Below, in pieces: positions 26,063-34,784 of a DNA stretch of 64,000 nt. Every line of letters begins with the position of its first letter. Position 1 is the stretch's first letter. This DNA comes from Microvirga alba. GTDB lineage: Bacteria; Pseudomonadota; Alphaproteobacteria; Rhizobiales; Beijerinckiaceae. The notes beneath the pieces are model-generated. The model was not told the origin of the DNA. It was given only the letters and a program-made list of their open reading frames with translations, and did no database searches. The position numbers and the translations under genes are program-made. The stretch spans positions 62,001 through 126,000 of the forward strand of contig NZ_JADQDO010000010.1 in NCBI RefSeq assembly GCF_015694465.1, in the 5' to 3' direction.

Positions 26063-27478
26063 TCAATGATTTCCGTGACCGCTGCTCTTGGCGGGAGGGC
26101 GTTTACGGGGATCGACCGCATGGAATTCTGTCGCCTTCACACCGCTATCGGGCGACGTTGCACGGGCAGGATCGGCGAGCGGTTCGCCCGTCCACTCGTA
26201 TGCAACCGTTCCTTCCGGATGCCCGTACCAACCCGGGTCCTTGTAATCGTTGGCCGAAAGGCCCGGCCGCACCTTCACGACCGAGAACATGCCACCCATT
26301 TCGATGGGACCGAACTGACCGTAACCGGTCATCATGGGCAGCGTGTTGTCCGGAAGCGGCATTTCCATTTCGCCCATTTCGCCCATGCCGGTCGAGCCCA
26401 TCGGCATGTAGCCCGGGGCCGCTTTCTTGATGGCAGGCGCGGTTCGCTTCATGTTCACGCCGATATAGGTCTTCACGCTATGACCCATGGCGTTCATGGT
26501 GTGGTGCGACTTGTGGCAATGGATCGCCCAATCGCCCGGCGCATCGGCGACGAACTCGAAGGCGCGCATCTGGCCGACCGCGACATCGACCGAAACCTCG
26601 GGCCAAGCCGCGCCCTCAGGCACCCAGCCGCCATCCGTGCCCGTCACCTTGAAGTCATAGCCGTGCATGTGAACAGGATGGTTCGTCATGGTCAGATTGC
26701 CGAACCGGATGCGGACCTTGTCGTTCTGGCCTACCACCAACGGATCGATGCCCGGAAACACGCGCGAATTCCAGCACCAGAGATTGAAGTCGAGCATCGT
26801 ATTGACCTTCGGCACATACGAGCCCGCCTCGATATCGAAGGCGTTGAGGAGGAACACGAAGTCGCGGTCCACGCGGCGCTCCGCCGGGTTGCGTGGGTGG
26901 ACGACGAAGAAGCCCATCATGCCCATCGCCATCTGCACCATCTCGTCCGAGTGCGGATGGTACATGAAGGTGCCGCTCTTCTTCAGAACGAACTCGTAGA
27001 CAAACGTTCTGCCCGGCGGGATATGCGGCTGCGTCAACCCGCCGACACCGTCCATGCCGTTCGGCAGGATTTGCCCGTGCCAGTGCACTGCCGTGTTCTC
27101 CGGCAGCTTGTTGGTGACGAAGATGCGGACTTTGTCGCCTTCGACTGCCTCGATGGTCGGCCCGGGGGATTGCCCGTTATAGCCCCAGAGATGCGCCTTC
27201 ATGCCGGGCGCGAGCTCGCGCACGACGGGCTCGGCGATGAGGTGGAATTCCTTCCAGTCCCCGTTCATGCGCCACGGCAGCGTCCAGCCGTTCAAGGTGA
27301 CGACGGGCTGATAGTCAGGCCCGCTTTTCGGAAAGAGCGGCGGCTGCATGGTCGCCTCGGTCATTGTGGCGGCCTCCGGCAAACTCGCCGCTTGGGTGCG
27401 CCCGCTGATCATGGAGGCCCCGGCGAACGCCAGGCCGCCGGCACCGAGAAAACCTCTGCGCGAAAGATGATCGGTCAT
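26063..27478 (-). CDS. Multicopper oxidase, Tat-exported, copper-resistance type
   Basis: The 471-residue protein has a twin-arginine signal (L-S-R-R-G-F-L-G at 5-12). All four copper-ligand blocks are visible: H-W-H-G at 132-135, Y-H-P-H at 173-176, H-P-V-H-M-H-G at 267-273 and H-C-H-K-S-H-H-T-M at 320-328, with Met331 as possible axial ligand. A Met-rich stretch (about 353-385) resembles the Cu(I)-binding inserts of CopA/CueO. The function inferred is oxidation of periplasmic Cu(I). It sits between the outer-membrane channel gene (17 bases) and the cupredoxin gene. Confidence 0.92.
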   Translation of the reverse strand: MTDHLSRRGFLGAGGLAFAGASMISGRTQAASLPEAATMTEATMQPPLFPKSGPDYQPVVTLNGWTLPWRMNGDWKEFHLIAEPVVRELAPGMKAHLWGYNGQSPGPTIEAVEGDKVRIFVTNKLPENTAVHWHGQILPNGMDGVGGLTQPHIPPGRTFVYEFVLKKSGTFMYHPHSDEMVQMAMGMMGFFVVHPRNPAERRVDRDFVFLLNAFDIEAGSYVPKVNTMLDFNLWCWNSRVFPGIDPLVVGQNDKVRIRFGNLTMTNHPVHMHGYDFKVTGTDGGWVPEGAAWPEVSVDVAVGQMRAFEFVADAPGDWAIHCHKSHHTMNAMGHSVKTYIGVNMKRTAPAIKKAAPGYMPMGSTGMGEMGEMEMPLPDNTLPMMTGYGQFGPIEMGGMFSVVKVRPGLSANDYKDPGWYGHPEGTVAYEWTGEPLADPARATSPDSGVKATEFHAVDPRKRPPAKSSGHGNH

Positions 27479-27495
27479 GGTTTCTCTCCTCGCCT

Positions 27496-28980
27496 TTAAT
27501 GACCACCGCTGGAGTCGCCACCGGCTGCCGCCAGGGATGTTCCACCGCCAATTTCACTACCCCCGCTGCCCCCGCCCACGAGTGCCGCCTTGAGATCAGT
27601 CGACGCGATCCAGAAATCGCGACGCGCATTGATGGCGTCGACATTGCTTAAGATGCGGGCCCGCGCGTCGATGATGAGCTGGCTGACATCGACCAGCATG
27701 CCGCTGTACTGAAGCAGGGATTCATCCTGAATCGTCTGGCGCAGCGGCACGACGCGGCTCTGGTAAAGGCGCGCCAGGTCGTAGTGGCCGCGATAACGTG
27801 AATAAGCTTCACGCGCCTCCGAGCGGATGTTCACCGCGCGCTCGGCAACGCGGTTCGCGGCCGCCATGTAGGTTTCCTCCGCATTGCGGACACCGGTCGC
27901 CCCAAAATCGTAGATCGGGATCTGAAAGGCGATCTCCAGGCCGCGTCGGTTGAGCTTGTCGCGTGTGACCTCTGTCTTGCCGTCATCGACGTTGATGAAT
28001 GTCTTACGGTCATATTTCGACAGGCCGGCGAGTTCGATGTCGGAGATGAATCGCGTTGCGTTCGTTAGTCCATATTGTCCGGCGACTGCATTCAGGTCGG
28101 TCCGCAGCGCCTGAAGATCGACCCGGCGCTCCAGCGCTTGCCGTTCGATATCCTTCGCGCTGGCGAGGCTCGCCGGCAGCGGGGGCAGCGCATTCGGCAA
28201 GCGGAAATCGATATCCCGGCCCCACAGCCCGAGCTGGCGTGTCAGGCGCTCCCGCGCGACTTTCTGGTCAATGCGGGCGCGGGCGAGCTGCGCCCCCAGC
28301 TCCACATAGAACGCATGTTCGCGCGCTTGCTCGAGCTTGTTGAGGGCGCCGGATTCACCGAGCTGCTGGGCGAGTTGAGAAGTCGCCTCCGCCGTCGCGA
28401 GAGCCTGCTCAAGGAACGCGACCTGCTGGTTCACCGCAATCGCCTGGTAATATTGACGTCGCGTCTCTGCCGCGAGGCGCAAGACGGCCTCTGCCGTCCG
28501 AAACTGGGCGGCGCGAAAACGTTGCTCGGCGATCGCCGCGCGGGCGGGGAGCGTTGCAAGCTCGAACAGCCCGATCAGGATCTGCCTTTCGATCTCCAAT
28601 TCAAGGCCGCCGCTGAGACGCGACAGAACGAAGATGGGCCTGGGTGGCAACGTCGCCTCGACATAGGCCGCCTCTGATACGCCGAGATCGTTAAATGCTG
28701 CTTGCAGGCCCCTGTTTTTCAGGAGCGCGATCTGGACGGCACTGTCCGGGGTGAGCGGCTTCTTCAGCTGCGATTCGACACGCATCTGCGCCAAAGCCGC
28801 ATCGGCATCGCTCGTGGTTTTCACGACATCCTTGCCGATCTCTTCCCGCGTGACGGTCTGCGCAATCGACAATCCCGCATCCGGAGAGAAGGACGCGCAT
28901 CCGGCCAGGACCAGGGGCAAGGAGGATACGCCCGCAAACAGGATTGGCCGGAAACGACGGAGAGCGCGGAGGCGATACAT
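27496..28980 (-). CDS. TolC-family outer-membrane efflux lipoprotein
   Basis: From ATG 28980 the protein has 494 residues with a lipoprotein signal (L-V-L-A-G-C, Cys28) and two tandem OEP domains rich in long helices (about 60-270 and 280-470), the NodT/CusC type. The reading frame is open upstream to 29079, but the lipobox position and GAGGGGG 10 bases before ATG 28980 favour the shorter form. The C-terminus is rich in Gly/Ser with a final G-G-H. No inner-membrane RND pump or adaptor is encoded in this operon. Confidence 0.88.
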   Translation of the reverse strand: MYRLRALRRFRPILFAGVSSLPLVLAGCASFSPDAGLSIAQTVTREEIGKDVVKTTSDADAALAQMRVESQLKKPLTPDSAVQIALLKNRGLQAAFNDLGVSEAAYVEATLPPRPIFVLSRLSGGLELEIERQILIGLFELATLPARAAIAEQRFRAAQFRTAEAVLRLAAETRRQYYQAIAVNQQVAFLEQALATAEATSQLAQQLGESGALNKLEQAREHAFYVELGAQLARARIDQKVARERLTRQLGLWGRDIDFRLPNALPPLPASLASAKDIERQALERRVDLQALRTDLNAVAGQYGLTNATRFISDIELAGLSKYDRKTFINVDDGKTEVTRDKLNRRGLEIAFQIPIYDFGATGVRNAEETYMAAANRVAERAVNIRSEAREAYSRYRGHYDLARLYQSRVVPLRQTIQDESLLQYSGMLVDVSQLIIDARARILSNVDAINARRDFWIASTDLKAALVGGGSGGSEIGGGTSLAAAGGDSSGGH

Positions 28981-29015
28981 GAGAGCGAAGCCCCCTCGTT
29001 CATTGAAATTGTCGA

Positions 29016-29249
29016 TCACCGTTGTTCTTTCTTTTGTTCGGTGGTTGTCGGCGCGACCTGCCGGTTGATCTCCCGCCAATCCTTCGGCCCCGTGACCTGG
29101 AAGGTCACCAGGCCTGCTGTCACCTGCGATGGGGCGGGATCACGCGTGCCTATCGTCGGATCTGCCGGAGCCGCGATGTATTGCGGGGCAGTGGGTCCAC
29201 AAGCGCCGAGGCCCAGCGCCAAGGCGGCTAAAGTCATTGATCTCTTCAT
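29016..29249 (-). CDS. Small lipoprotein of the copper operon
   Basis: From ATG 29249 this encodes 77 residues with a lipobox G-L-G-A-C (Cys17) and a short mature part ending in charged residues (E-Q-K-K-E-Q-R). The open frame extends to 29336 but lacks a better signal. It ends 35 bases before the TolC-like gene. No known domain was recognised; its position suggests a role in the copper system, perhaps at the outer membrane. Confidence 0.65.
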   Translation of the reverse strand: MKRSMTLAALALGLGACGPTAPQYIAAPADPTIGTRDPAPSQVTAGLVTFQVTGPKDWREINRQVAPTTTEQKKEQR

Positions 29250-29414
29250 CGATTTCGCCTCAGAGGCGCCAGAATCGCAAAAGGGCAGTAAGCAGCTCAC
29301 GTCTTTCCGTTGCCGGATCGGACCTGCTTCGAGCACGATGTGCGAGGCGGCATGCGCCAGTTGAGCGGATGTTTTGACGCGGCCGAAGTCAGACCAGCGG
29401 ACGCGCCGGTTTGT

Positions 29415-29432
29415 GCGGGCTCAAGGGCCCGC
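29415..29432. other. Short hairpin between the first two copper-operon genes
   Basis: GCGGGC (29415-29420) and GCCCGC (29427-29432) give a 6-bp stem with a 6-base loop, 8 bases after the stop of the His/Cys-rich gene on the minus strand. There is no U-run, so it is more likely an mRNA processing or attenuation element than a full terminator. Confidence 0.3.
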
Positions 29433-29439
29433 GCCTGAA

Positions 29440-29835
29440 TCAGACGGTTCGCGGAGGACGTTCGAGACGCGTCGAAGGATTACTCGCGACCTGTTCGTCG
29501 CTAAAAATGGCCGGCAAGCGCACAAACGGCGTCGATGCGCTGACGATCATTGCGACGGCTGCCGTAATGGCGTGGCAGATCATGTCGCAGCAGCTTGCAG
29601 GCAGAGCATGATGTGAGGTGGATCGGGAGGGCGACCCGGCATCGGTGGAGACGACGACGTCGGCCCCGCCCTCACAATCGTGAGAGGCAGCGGTCTGGTG
29701 ATGAGCGCCATGACCAACAGACGTTATCGCCGGATGCTGAGGGGGCATCGCGACGGCCGCGCTCACGCCACGGATCGGAAAGATCGCCATGGAGAGCGCA
29801 AGTAACATCGCGATCATTGTGCCCATCAGCCGCAC
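29440..29835 (-). CDS. Secreted His/Cys-rich protein at the head of the copper operon
   Basis: The 131-residue protein starts at GTG 29835 (AGAGG 7 bases upstream; ATG 29826 is an alternative) and has a signal-like helix to about 26. The mature part carries several His (P-Q-H-P, V-G-H-G-A-H-H, A-S-H-D-C) and a Cys cluster (A-S-C-C-D-M-I-C-H) before a second hydrophobic segment (about 90-105). The His/Cys/Met content and the location before the copper genes suggest metal binding or sensing. No family recognised. It is separated from the next gene by about 190 bases that hold a small hairpin. Confidence 0.65.
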   Translation of the reverse strand: MRLMGTMIAMLLALSMAIFPIRGVSAAVAMPPQHPAITSVGHGAHHQTAASHDCEGGADVVVSTDAGSPSRSTSHHALPASCCDMICHAITAAVAMIVSASTPFVRLPAIFSDEQVASNPSTRLERPPRTV

Positions 29836-29935
29836 GGATCAACCTCTTCACTTCCCGGGGTCGCGATCCGCCGCACGCGGATCTCTGTCTGGGTCAACTC
29901 GGCCCTTTCAAAAGCCGTTTGGACCTCGGATGGGG

Positions 29936-29957
29936 CTTACAACGGTGGCAAGGTCAA
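29936..29957 (-). promoter_or_regulatory. Possible MerR/CueR-type operator before the copper operon
   Basis: On the minus strand TTGACC (29957-29952) overlaps ACCTTGCC, followed by GTAAG at 29940-29936, an imperfect CTTGC..N7..GTAAG dyad like those used by CueR/HmrR. A good -10 at the expected 19-base spacing is not visible. The regulator gene is not in the window. Confidence 0.3.
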
Positions 29958-30100
29958 GCTCGTCTCGCAGAATAGATTGGACGACATCGGGAACCGATAG
30001 CCCTTGAGAACGGTTACGGTTCGCATCTGAAGAGTTGCCATGAGAGCCGTCGGAACAAGTTACTATGGCCATGGTTATTCAATCGATGCGGGAGCCCCCT

Positions 30101-30394
30101 ATGGCACGGCAGAAAATTCTCGCCATCGTCTCGACTGTGACATTCTTTCTGAGTGCATCCCTCGCCATGGCGCATAGTTGGTATCCAGCCGAGTGTTGCA
30201 GCGACCGGGATTGTCGCGAGCTGGCTGAAGACAAGGGGGAGACGGTCGACGAAACCCCGGACGGCTGGCAACTCTGGGATGGACGCGTCATCGAGCGGGG
30301 AATTGCCAAGCTGTCGCCGGACAAGAAATTTCATCTTTGCGAAACGGAGAGCAAGACCATCCTCTGCTTCTTCGTGCCTCCTGGAGCCTCGTGA
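30101..30394 (+). CDS. Small secreted Cys-rich protein, unknown function
   Basis: From ATG 30101 (GGGAG 6-7 bases upstream) the gene encodes 97 residues with a signal peptide ending A-M-A near 22. The mature domain begins H-S-W-Y-P-A-E-C-C and has five Cys in all, with D-C-R, H-L-C and I-L-C. Similar H-S-W-Y-P-x-x-C-C proteins are widespread in Rhizobiales but unassigned. Cysteines would pair in the periplasm. The ORF extends to 30065, but no ribosome binding site supports that start. It faces the kup gene convergently. Confidence 0.7.
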   Translation: MARQKILAIVSTVTFFLSASLAMAHSWYPAECCSDRDCRELAEDKGETVDETPDGWQLWDGRVIERGIAKLSPDKKFHLCETESKTILCFFVPPGAS

Positions 30395-30429
30395 GAGGAG
30401 GCGTTCCGCCCTTGCCCGAACAGCGGTTT

Positions 30430-32349
30430 CTAGATCGTGATCTGCGTTCCGACTTCCACGGCCCGGCCCGTCGGTATGCCGAAATGCTCCGACGCATCGC
30501 TCGCCCGGCGTGACAGCCAGATGAACAGCCGGTCCTGCCATCGCGGCATTTCCGATTTCAGAGAGGGTTTGAGCGCGCGGCGAGACAAGAAAAACGACGT
30601 CTTCATCACATCGAACTGAAACCCTTGCTTGCGGCAGGCCGGAAGTGCCCGTGGAATATTGGGCACCTCCATGAAGCCGAAACGCAATGTGACCCGCAAA
30701 AAATGCTCGGACAGCCGCTCGACTTCGGCGCGTCGACTCTTGTCGACCCGGGGCGTGTCCTCGATCACGACGCTCAGAAGCACGTTTTGCTGGTGCAGGA
30801 CTTTGTTATGCTTCAAATTATGGAGGAGCGCGCTCGGAATCCGGCTCGGGTCAGACGTCAGGAAAATGGCGGTCCCCTGAACGCGCTCTGCGGACCGCCC
30901 TTCAATCATCTTGATGAACTCGGCGGTGGGAACTTCCTCGCGCTTGGCCCTCTCTGCGAGCAACCGTACGCCGCGCCGCCATGTGAGCATGACCGTCATG
31001 AGCACGCCCCCCACGGCGAGCGGTATCCAACCGCCCTGGATGATCTTGAGGCCGTTCGCGAACAAGAAAATGCTGTCGACAAGCAGAAAGGGCGCGACCA
31101 GGATCACAGCCACAACCGGTGACCAGCCCCAGGCTCGCCAGATCACGAAGAAGGCGAGAACGGTGGTAATGACCATGGTCCCTGTCACGGCGATGCCGTA
31201 GGCCGATGCCAGTCCGCTCGAATTCTTGAACACCACCACCAGCATGAGAACGGCAATAAGCAAGAGAACGTTGATCCGCGGAATGTAGATCTGCCCTTTT
31301 TCGGTTTCCGATGTCCGAAGAACGGACATGCGCGGCAAAAGGCCAAGTTGGATCGCCTGCTGCGTCAGCGAATACGCTCCGGTAATCACGGCCTGGCTCG
31401 CGATGACGGTCGCAATCGTTCCGAGGATGACCATCGGCAGGAGCGCCCAATCCGGGTAGAGCAGGAAGAATGGGTTTTCGAGCTTTTCGGGTTCCGCCAG
31501 GAGCAAGCCTCCCTGCCCAAGGTAGTTCAGCGCAAGAGAGGGCAGCACCAGCGCAACCCATGCCACTTGAATGGGCTTGCGCCCGAAATGGCCCATATCG
31601 GCATAGAGCGCTTCGGCTCCGGTCACAGCCAGGAACACCGCCCCAAGCGCGATCAGCCCCGCCGATCCATGACTTTCCAGAAATCGGATTCCGTGGATCG
31701 GGTTGACGGCGGTCAGGATGGTTGTGTCCTGGGCGATGCGCAACAGACCGCCCAGCCCGAGAACAATGAACCAGCCGACCATGATCGGCCCGAACCACGA
31801 AGCAACCCGCGCCGTCCCTTTGCTTTGGACGAGGAAAAGCGCGATCAGGATCGTGACGCTCAGTGGCAGGATGTACGGCTTCAGGGAAGGCGTAACAAGA
31901 TCCAGCCCCTCGACAGCGGAGAGGACGGAAATCGCCGGCGTAATGATCGCATCGCCATAGAAGAGGGCTGCCCCCGCGACCCCCAAAATCGGAATGAGCA
32001 ATACGCTATGTCCCAGCGCGCTCTGAGCAAGCGCCATCAGGGAAAGAATGCCGCCCTCGCCGTGGTTGTCGGCGCGCATGATCAGCAGCACATACTTTGC
32101 CGTTACGATCACGATCAGCGCCCAGAGGATCAGCGATACGACGCCGAAGACCATTTCGCGAGTGAGCGCGCCGCCGGCCGCCGCCGCCGCGAGCGCTTCT
32201 CTGAGGGCGTAAAGCGGACTTGTACCGATATCGCCGTATACGACACCGATCGAGCCGACAGCCAATGTACTGAACCGGGTCGGAAGTTGGGCGTGATCCT
32301 GCTCGCTTGGTCGTTCCACGGCGTCGCCACTCGAAACATTCTTGGCCAT
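30430..32349 (-). CDS. kup: Low-affinity K+ transporter Kup
   Basis: The protein (639 residues from ATG 32349) has 12 membrane helices and the Kup hallmarks [13 protein letters not shown] near residues 36-48, [17 protein letters not shown], and a cytoplasmic C-terminal domain of about 180 residues. Kup imports K+ together with H+. The open frame reaches 32430, but a start at 32349 puts the first helix at the usual distance. With kdp about 9 kb away the organism has both constitutive and inducible K+ uptake in one region. Confidence 0.93.
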   Translation of the reverse strand: MAKNVSSGDAVERPSEQDHAQLPTRFSTLAVGSIGVVYGDIGTSPLYALREALAAAAAGGALTREMVFGVVSLILWALIVIVTAKYVLLIMRADNHGEGGILSLMALAQSALGHSVLLIPILGVAGAALFYGDAIITPAISVLSAVEGLDLVTPSLKPYILPLSVTILIALFLVQSKGTARVASWFGPIMVGWFIVLGLGGLLRIAQDTTILTAVNPIHGIRFLESHGSAGLIALGAVFLAVTGAEALYADMGHFGRKPIQVAWVALVLPSLALNYLGQGGLLLAEPEKLENPFFLLYPDWALLPMVILGTIATVIASQAVITGAYSLTQQAIQLGLLPRMSVLRTSETEKGQIYIPRINVLLLIAVLMLVVVFKNSSGLASAYGIAVTGTMVITTVLAFFVIWRAWGWSPVVAVILVAPFLLVDSIFLFANGLKIIQGGWIPLAVGGVLMTVMLTWRRGVRLLAERAKREEVPTAEFIKMIEGRSAERVQGTAIFLTSDPSRIPSALLHNLKHNKVLHQQNVLLSVVIEDTPRVDKSRRAEVERLSEHFLRVTLRFGFMEVPNIPRALPACRKQGFQFDVMKTSFFLSRRALKPSLKSEMPRWQDRLFIWLSRRASDASEHFGIPTGRAVEVGTQITI

Positions 32350-32514
32350 GGTTCGTCTCGCGGATGAAACCAGAGCATAGGAAGCAGGAGATAGTGCGGC
32401 GTTGATCTTCCGCAATTTGCGGCGAACCAAGGCCCGCTAGACTTCCCGCGGAAGCGCGTCCTGCCTTCCGAAGCGCCCGTCAAGTCGCACCTCCACATTC
32501 AAAGGAGACTTTCC

Positions 32515-33045
32515 ATGAAACGCTGGATTGCTGGAACGCTACTGGTCGGCACTCTTCTCGCGACAGGCGGAGTGGCAATGGCGCAACGGGGGGCGATGCA
32601 TCCCGACGGCATGGGGCCAATGGGCCGCCTCTCGCCGGAGGACATGGATGCGTTCCGCGACGCTCATATCGCAGCACTCCATGCCGGCCTGAAGCTATCG
32701 CCCGATCAGGAAAAGCTCTGGCCTCCTGTCGAGGAAGCGATCCGCAATCTGGCGAAGCTGCATCGCGACCACATGAAGATGATGCAGGAAGGCAACGTCG
32801 CCGATGAAGATACGCCACGCAGGATACGAGCCCTGGCCGACCGGATGTCCCAAGGCGCGGATGCATTGCGCAAGCTCTCCGATGCGGCCGCACCGCTCTA
32901 CGCAACGTTCGACGACGCCCAGAAACGGCGGCTACGGTTCTTGGTGCGCGGGATGGGCATGGGCATGGGCATGCGGTCCGGCGCGATGATGCATGATGGC
33001 CACGGCATGATGCCGGACATGCATGAGGATGACGAGGAGGAATGA
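32515..33045 (+). CDS. Spy/CpxP-like periplasmic protein with Met/His-rich tail
   Basis: The 176-residue precursor has a signal peptide ending A-M-A-Q near 24 and a helical Spy/CpxP-type domain with an LTxxQ-like L-S-P-D-Q at 61-65. The last 30 residues form a G-M repeat followed by M-M-H-D-G-H-G-M-M-P-D-M-H and an acidic end, a probable metal-binding tail. AAAGGAG precedes the ATG by 7 bases. Spy-like proteins act as periplasmic chaperones and, in some cases, bind Cu or Zn. It is transcribed toward the Nramp-like gene, 192 bases downstream. Confidence 0.8.
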   Translation: MKRWIAGTLLVGTLLATGGVAMAQRGAMHPDGMGPMGRLSPEDMDAFRDAHIAALHAGLKLSPDQEKLWPPVEEAIRNLAKLHRDHMKMMQEGNVADEDTPRRIRALADRMSQGADALRKLSDAAAPLYATFDDAQKRRLRFLVRGMGMGMGMRSGAMMHDGHGMMPDMHEDDEEE

Positions 33046-33237
33046 TCTCCCGCCGCCTCATAAGGCTCATGCAGCGGCGGAGGACATGAGGATCATTCTC
33101 CGCCCTTCTCACTCGACCTGTGTCGGCCCGATAGCGCAACGGATTTCGATGTGGCACGCCGTGACGAGCAAGCCGCCGCATCCCGGTGAGGGACATGACA
33201 GCTGGGGCGGTCGCTCCACGGCAGGCGAGATCCGCAC

Positions 33238-34542
33238 ATGACTTCTCCGGAGGATCGCGACCCCGAGGAGTTGGGACCCGTCGTGTCGCGTACCAAACCG
33301 CGCCTTCTCAATATCCTTGGACCCGGATTGATCACCGGAGCGTCCGATGACGACCCGAGCGGCATCGCGACCTACAGTCAGGCCGGAGCCCAGTTCGGAT
33401 ATGCACTGAGCTGGACGATGCTGTTCAGCTATCCCTTGATGACTGCGGCTCAGATGATCAGTGCCCGCATCGGTCGCACGACAGGCCACGGCATCGCCGG
33501 GGTGCTGCGATTGCATTATCCGAATTGGTTGCTGCAGATGATCGTCGTGCTCCTGCTTGTGGCGAACACGATCAATCTGGGCGCTGACCTCGGCGCAATG
33601 GCGGATGCGCTGAATCTGCTGCTGCCCGGTTCGCGGCCGCTCTACATCGTTCTTTTCGCCGGAATTTGCATCTACATGCAGGTTTTCCTGAAATATACGA
33701 GCTATGTCGCGGTGCTGAAATGGTTGACCCTGGCGCTGTTTTTTTATTTCGCAGCTCTGATTGCGACCGAGGTCGATTGGCGCAGCCTCACCGCGCACCT
33801 GTTCGTTCCGCGAATCCAGTGGTCGACAGACTATCTCACCACCATCGTCGCCGTCCTTGGCACCACGATCAGCCCTTACCTGTTCTTCTGGCAGTCCGCT
33901 GAGGAGGTTGAGGATATTGAATCATACCCACGGCGCATCGATCTCATCGATGCGCCGGAACAGGGGAAAGTCGCCCTCCACCGGATCGGGATCGACACGA
34001 TGGTCGGGATGGCATTCTCGAATCTTGTCGCACTCGCGATCCTGATTACCACGGCGGCCAATCTGAACGCCCAGGGGATCACCGACATCCAGACCTCGGC
34101 GCAGGCCGCCGAGGCGTTGCGACCGATTGCGGGTCGCTTCGCGTTCTGGGTTTTCACCATCGGCATCGTCGGGACCGGCCTTCTCGCGGTTCCGGTCCTT
34201 GCGGGATCAGCGGCCTATGCCATCGGCGAGGCGCGCCGTTGGCCGATTGGCTTTTCGCGCCGATGGCAGAAGGCCAAGGCCTTTTATGGGACCGTGGCGG
34301 TTGCGACCATCGTCGGCATGATCCTCAACTTCACCGCCATCAACCCTATCAAGGCCCTTTACTGGAGCGCGGTTCTCAACGGCGTGGTCGCCGTTCCGGT
34401 CATGATCACGATGATGTTGATGGCAGCGCGCGCGGAGATCATGGGACCGTTCGCCATCCGCGGCTGGCTCCTCAACCTTGGCTGGATTTCCACGGTCGTG
34501 ATGGCGCTCGCCGTGGTCGGAATGCTGGCCACGTCCTTTTAA
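33238..34542 (+). CDS. Nramp (SLC11)-family transporter with non-canonical metal-site motifs
   Basis: The 434-residue protein has 11 membrane helices and the Nramp fold. The canonical TM1 D-P-G-N is replaced by D-D-D-P-S-G at 37-42, and the TM6 M-P-H segment by I-S-P-Y-L-F-F-W-Q at 211-219. The metal-selective methionine of Mn/Fe Nramps is therefore missing. Nramp-related Mg2+ transporters are known to lack that Met, so Mg2+ is an option; the adjacent mgtE fits. Manganese should not be assumed. The gene ends 242 bases before mgtE. Confidence 0.88.
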   Translation: MTSPEDRDPEELGPVVSRTKPRLLNILGPGLITGASDDDPSGIATYSQAGAQFGYALSWTMLFSYPLMTAAQMISARIGRTTGHGIAGVLRLHYPNWLLQMIVVLLLVANTINLGADLGAMADALNLLLPGSRPLYIVLFAGICIYMQVFLKYTSYVAVLKWLTLALFFYFAALIATEVDWRSLTAHLFVPRIQWSTDYLTTIVAVLGTTISPYLFFWQSAEEVEDIESYPRRIDLIDAPEQGKVALHRIGIDTMVGMAFSNLVALAILITTAANLNAQGITDIQTSAQAAEALRPIAGRFAFWVFTIGIVGTGLLAVPVLAGSAAYAIGEARRWPIGFSRRWQKAKAFYGTVAVATIVGMILNFTAINPIKALYWSAVLNGVVAVPVMITMMLMAARAEIMGPFAIRGWLLNLGWISTVVMALAVVGMLATSF

Positions 34543-34556
34543 TTGCGGCAAAAACG

Positions 34557-34589
34557 GCCCTTGAGGCGAAAGCCTCTTGACGCAAGGGC
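34557..34589 (+). other. Structured element between the Nramp-like gene and mgtE
   Basis: GCCCTTG (34557-34563) pairs with CAAGGGC (34583-34589), and directly inside AGGC (34564-34567) and GCCT (34572-34575) close a GAAA tetraloop, leaving a 7-base bulge on the 3' side. It begins 14 bases after the Nramp-like stop. It lacks a U-run, so a classical terminator is unlikely. It may be an RNA element in the mgtE leader or a processing site. Confidence 0.4.
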
Positions 34590-34784
34590 GTCCGAGGCGC
34601 ATTTGCCCCGTAAACCGCGCAGCTTTGCCTTTCGCAGATCCGCACGGCCAACAGGAACCCACAACGCAATGCCAAGCGACAGTCACAGTCGATTGCCCGT
34701 GCCGTCACGGCTCATCGTGGGCGCCTGATCGTTTGATCGGCTCACCACGATCTGCCGTTCACGGCGGATCGCAATAGGTGAGCT

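Noticed and set aside
34543-34784. M-box Mg2+ riboswitch before mgtE
   Set aside because: The gap holds only one bulged stem-loop, not the multi-helix M-box, and that riboswitch is mainly found in other phyla.
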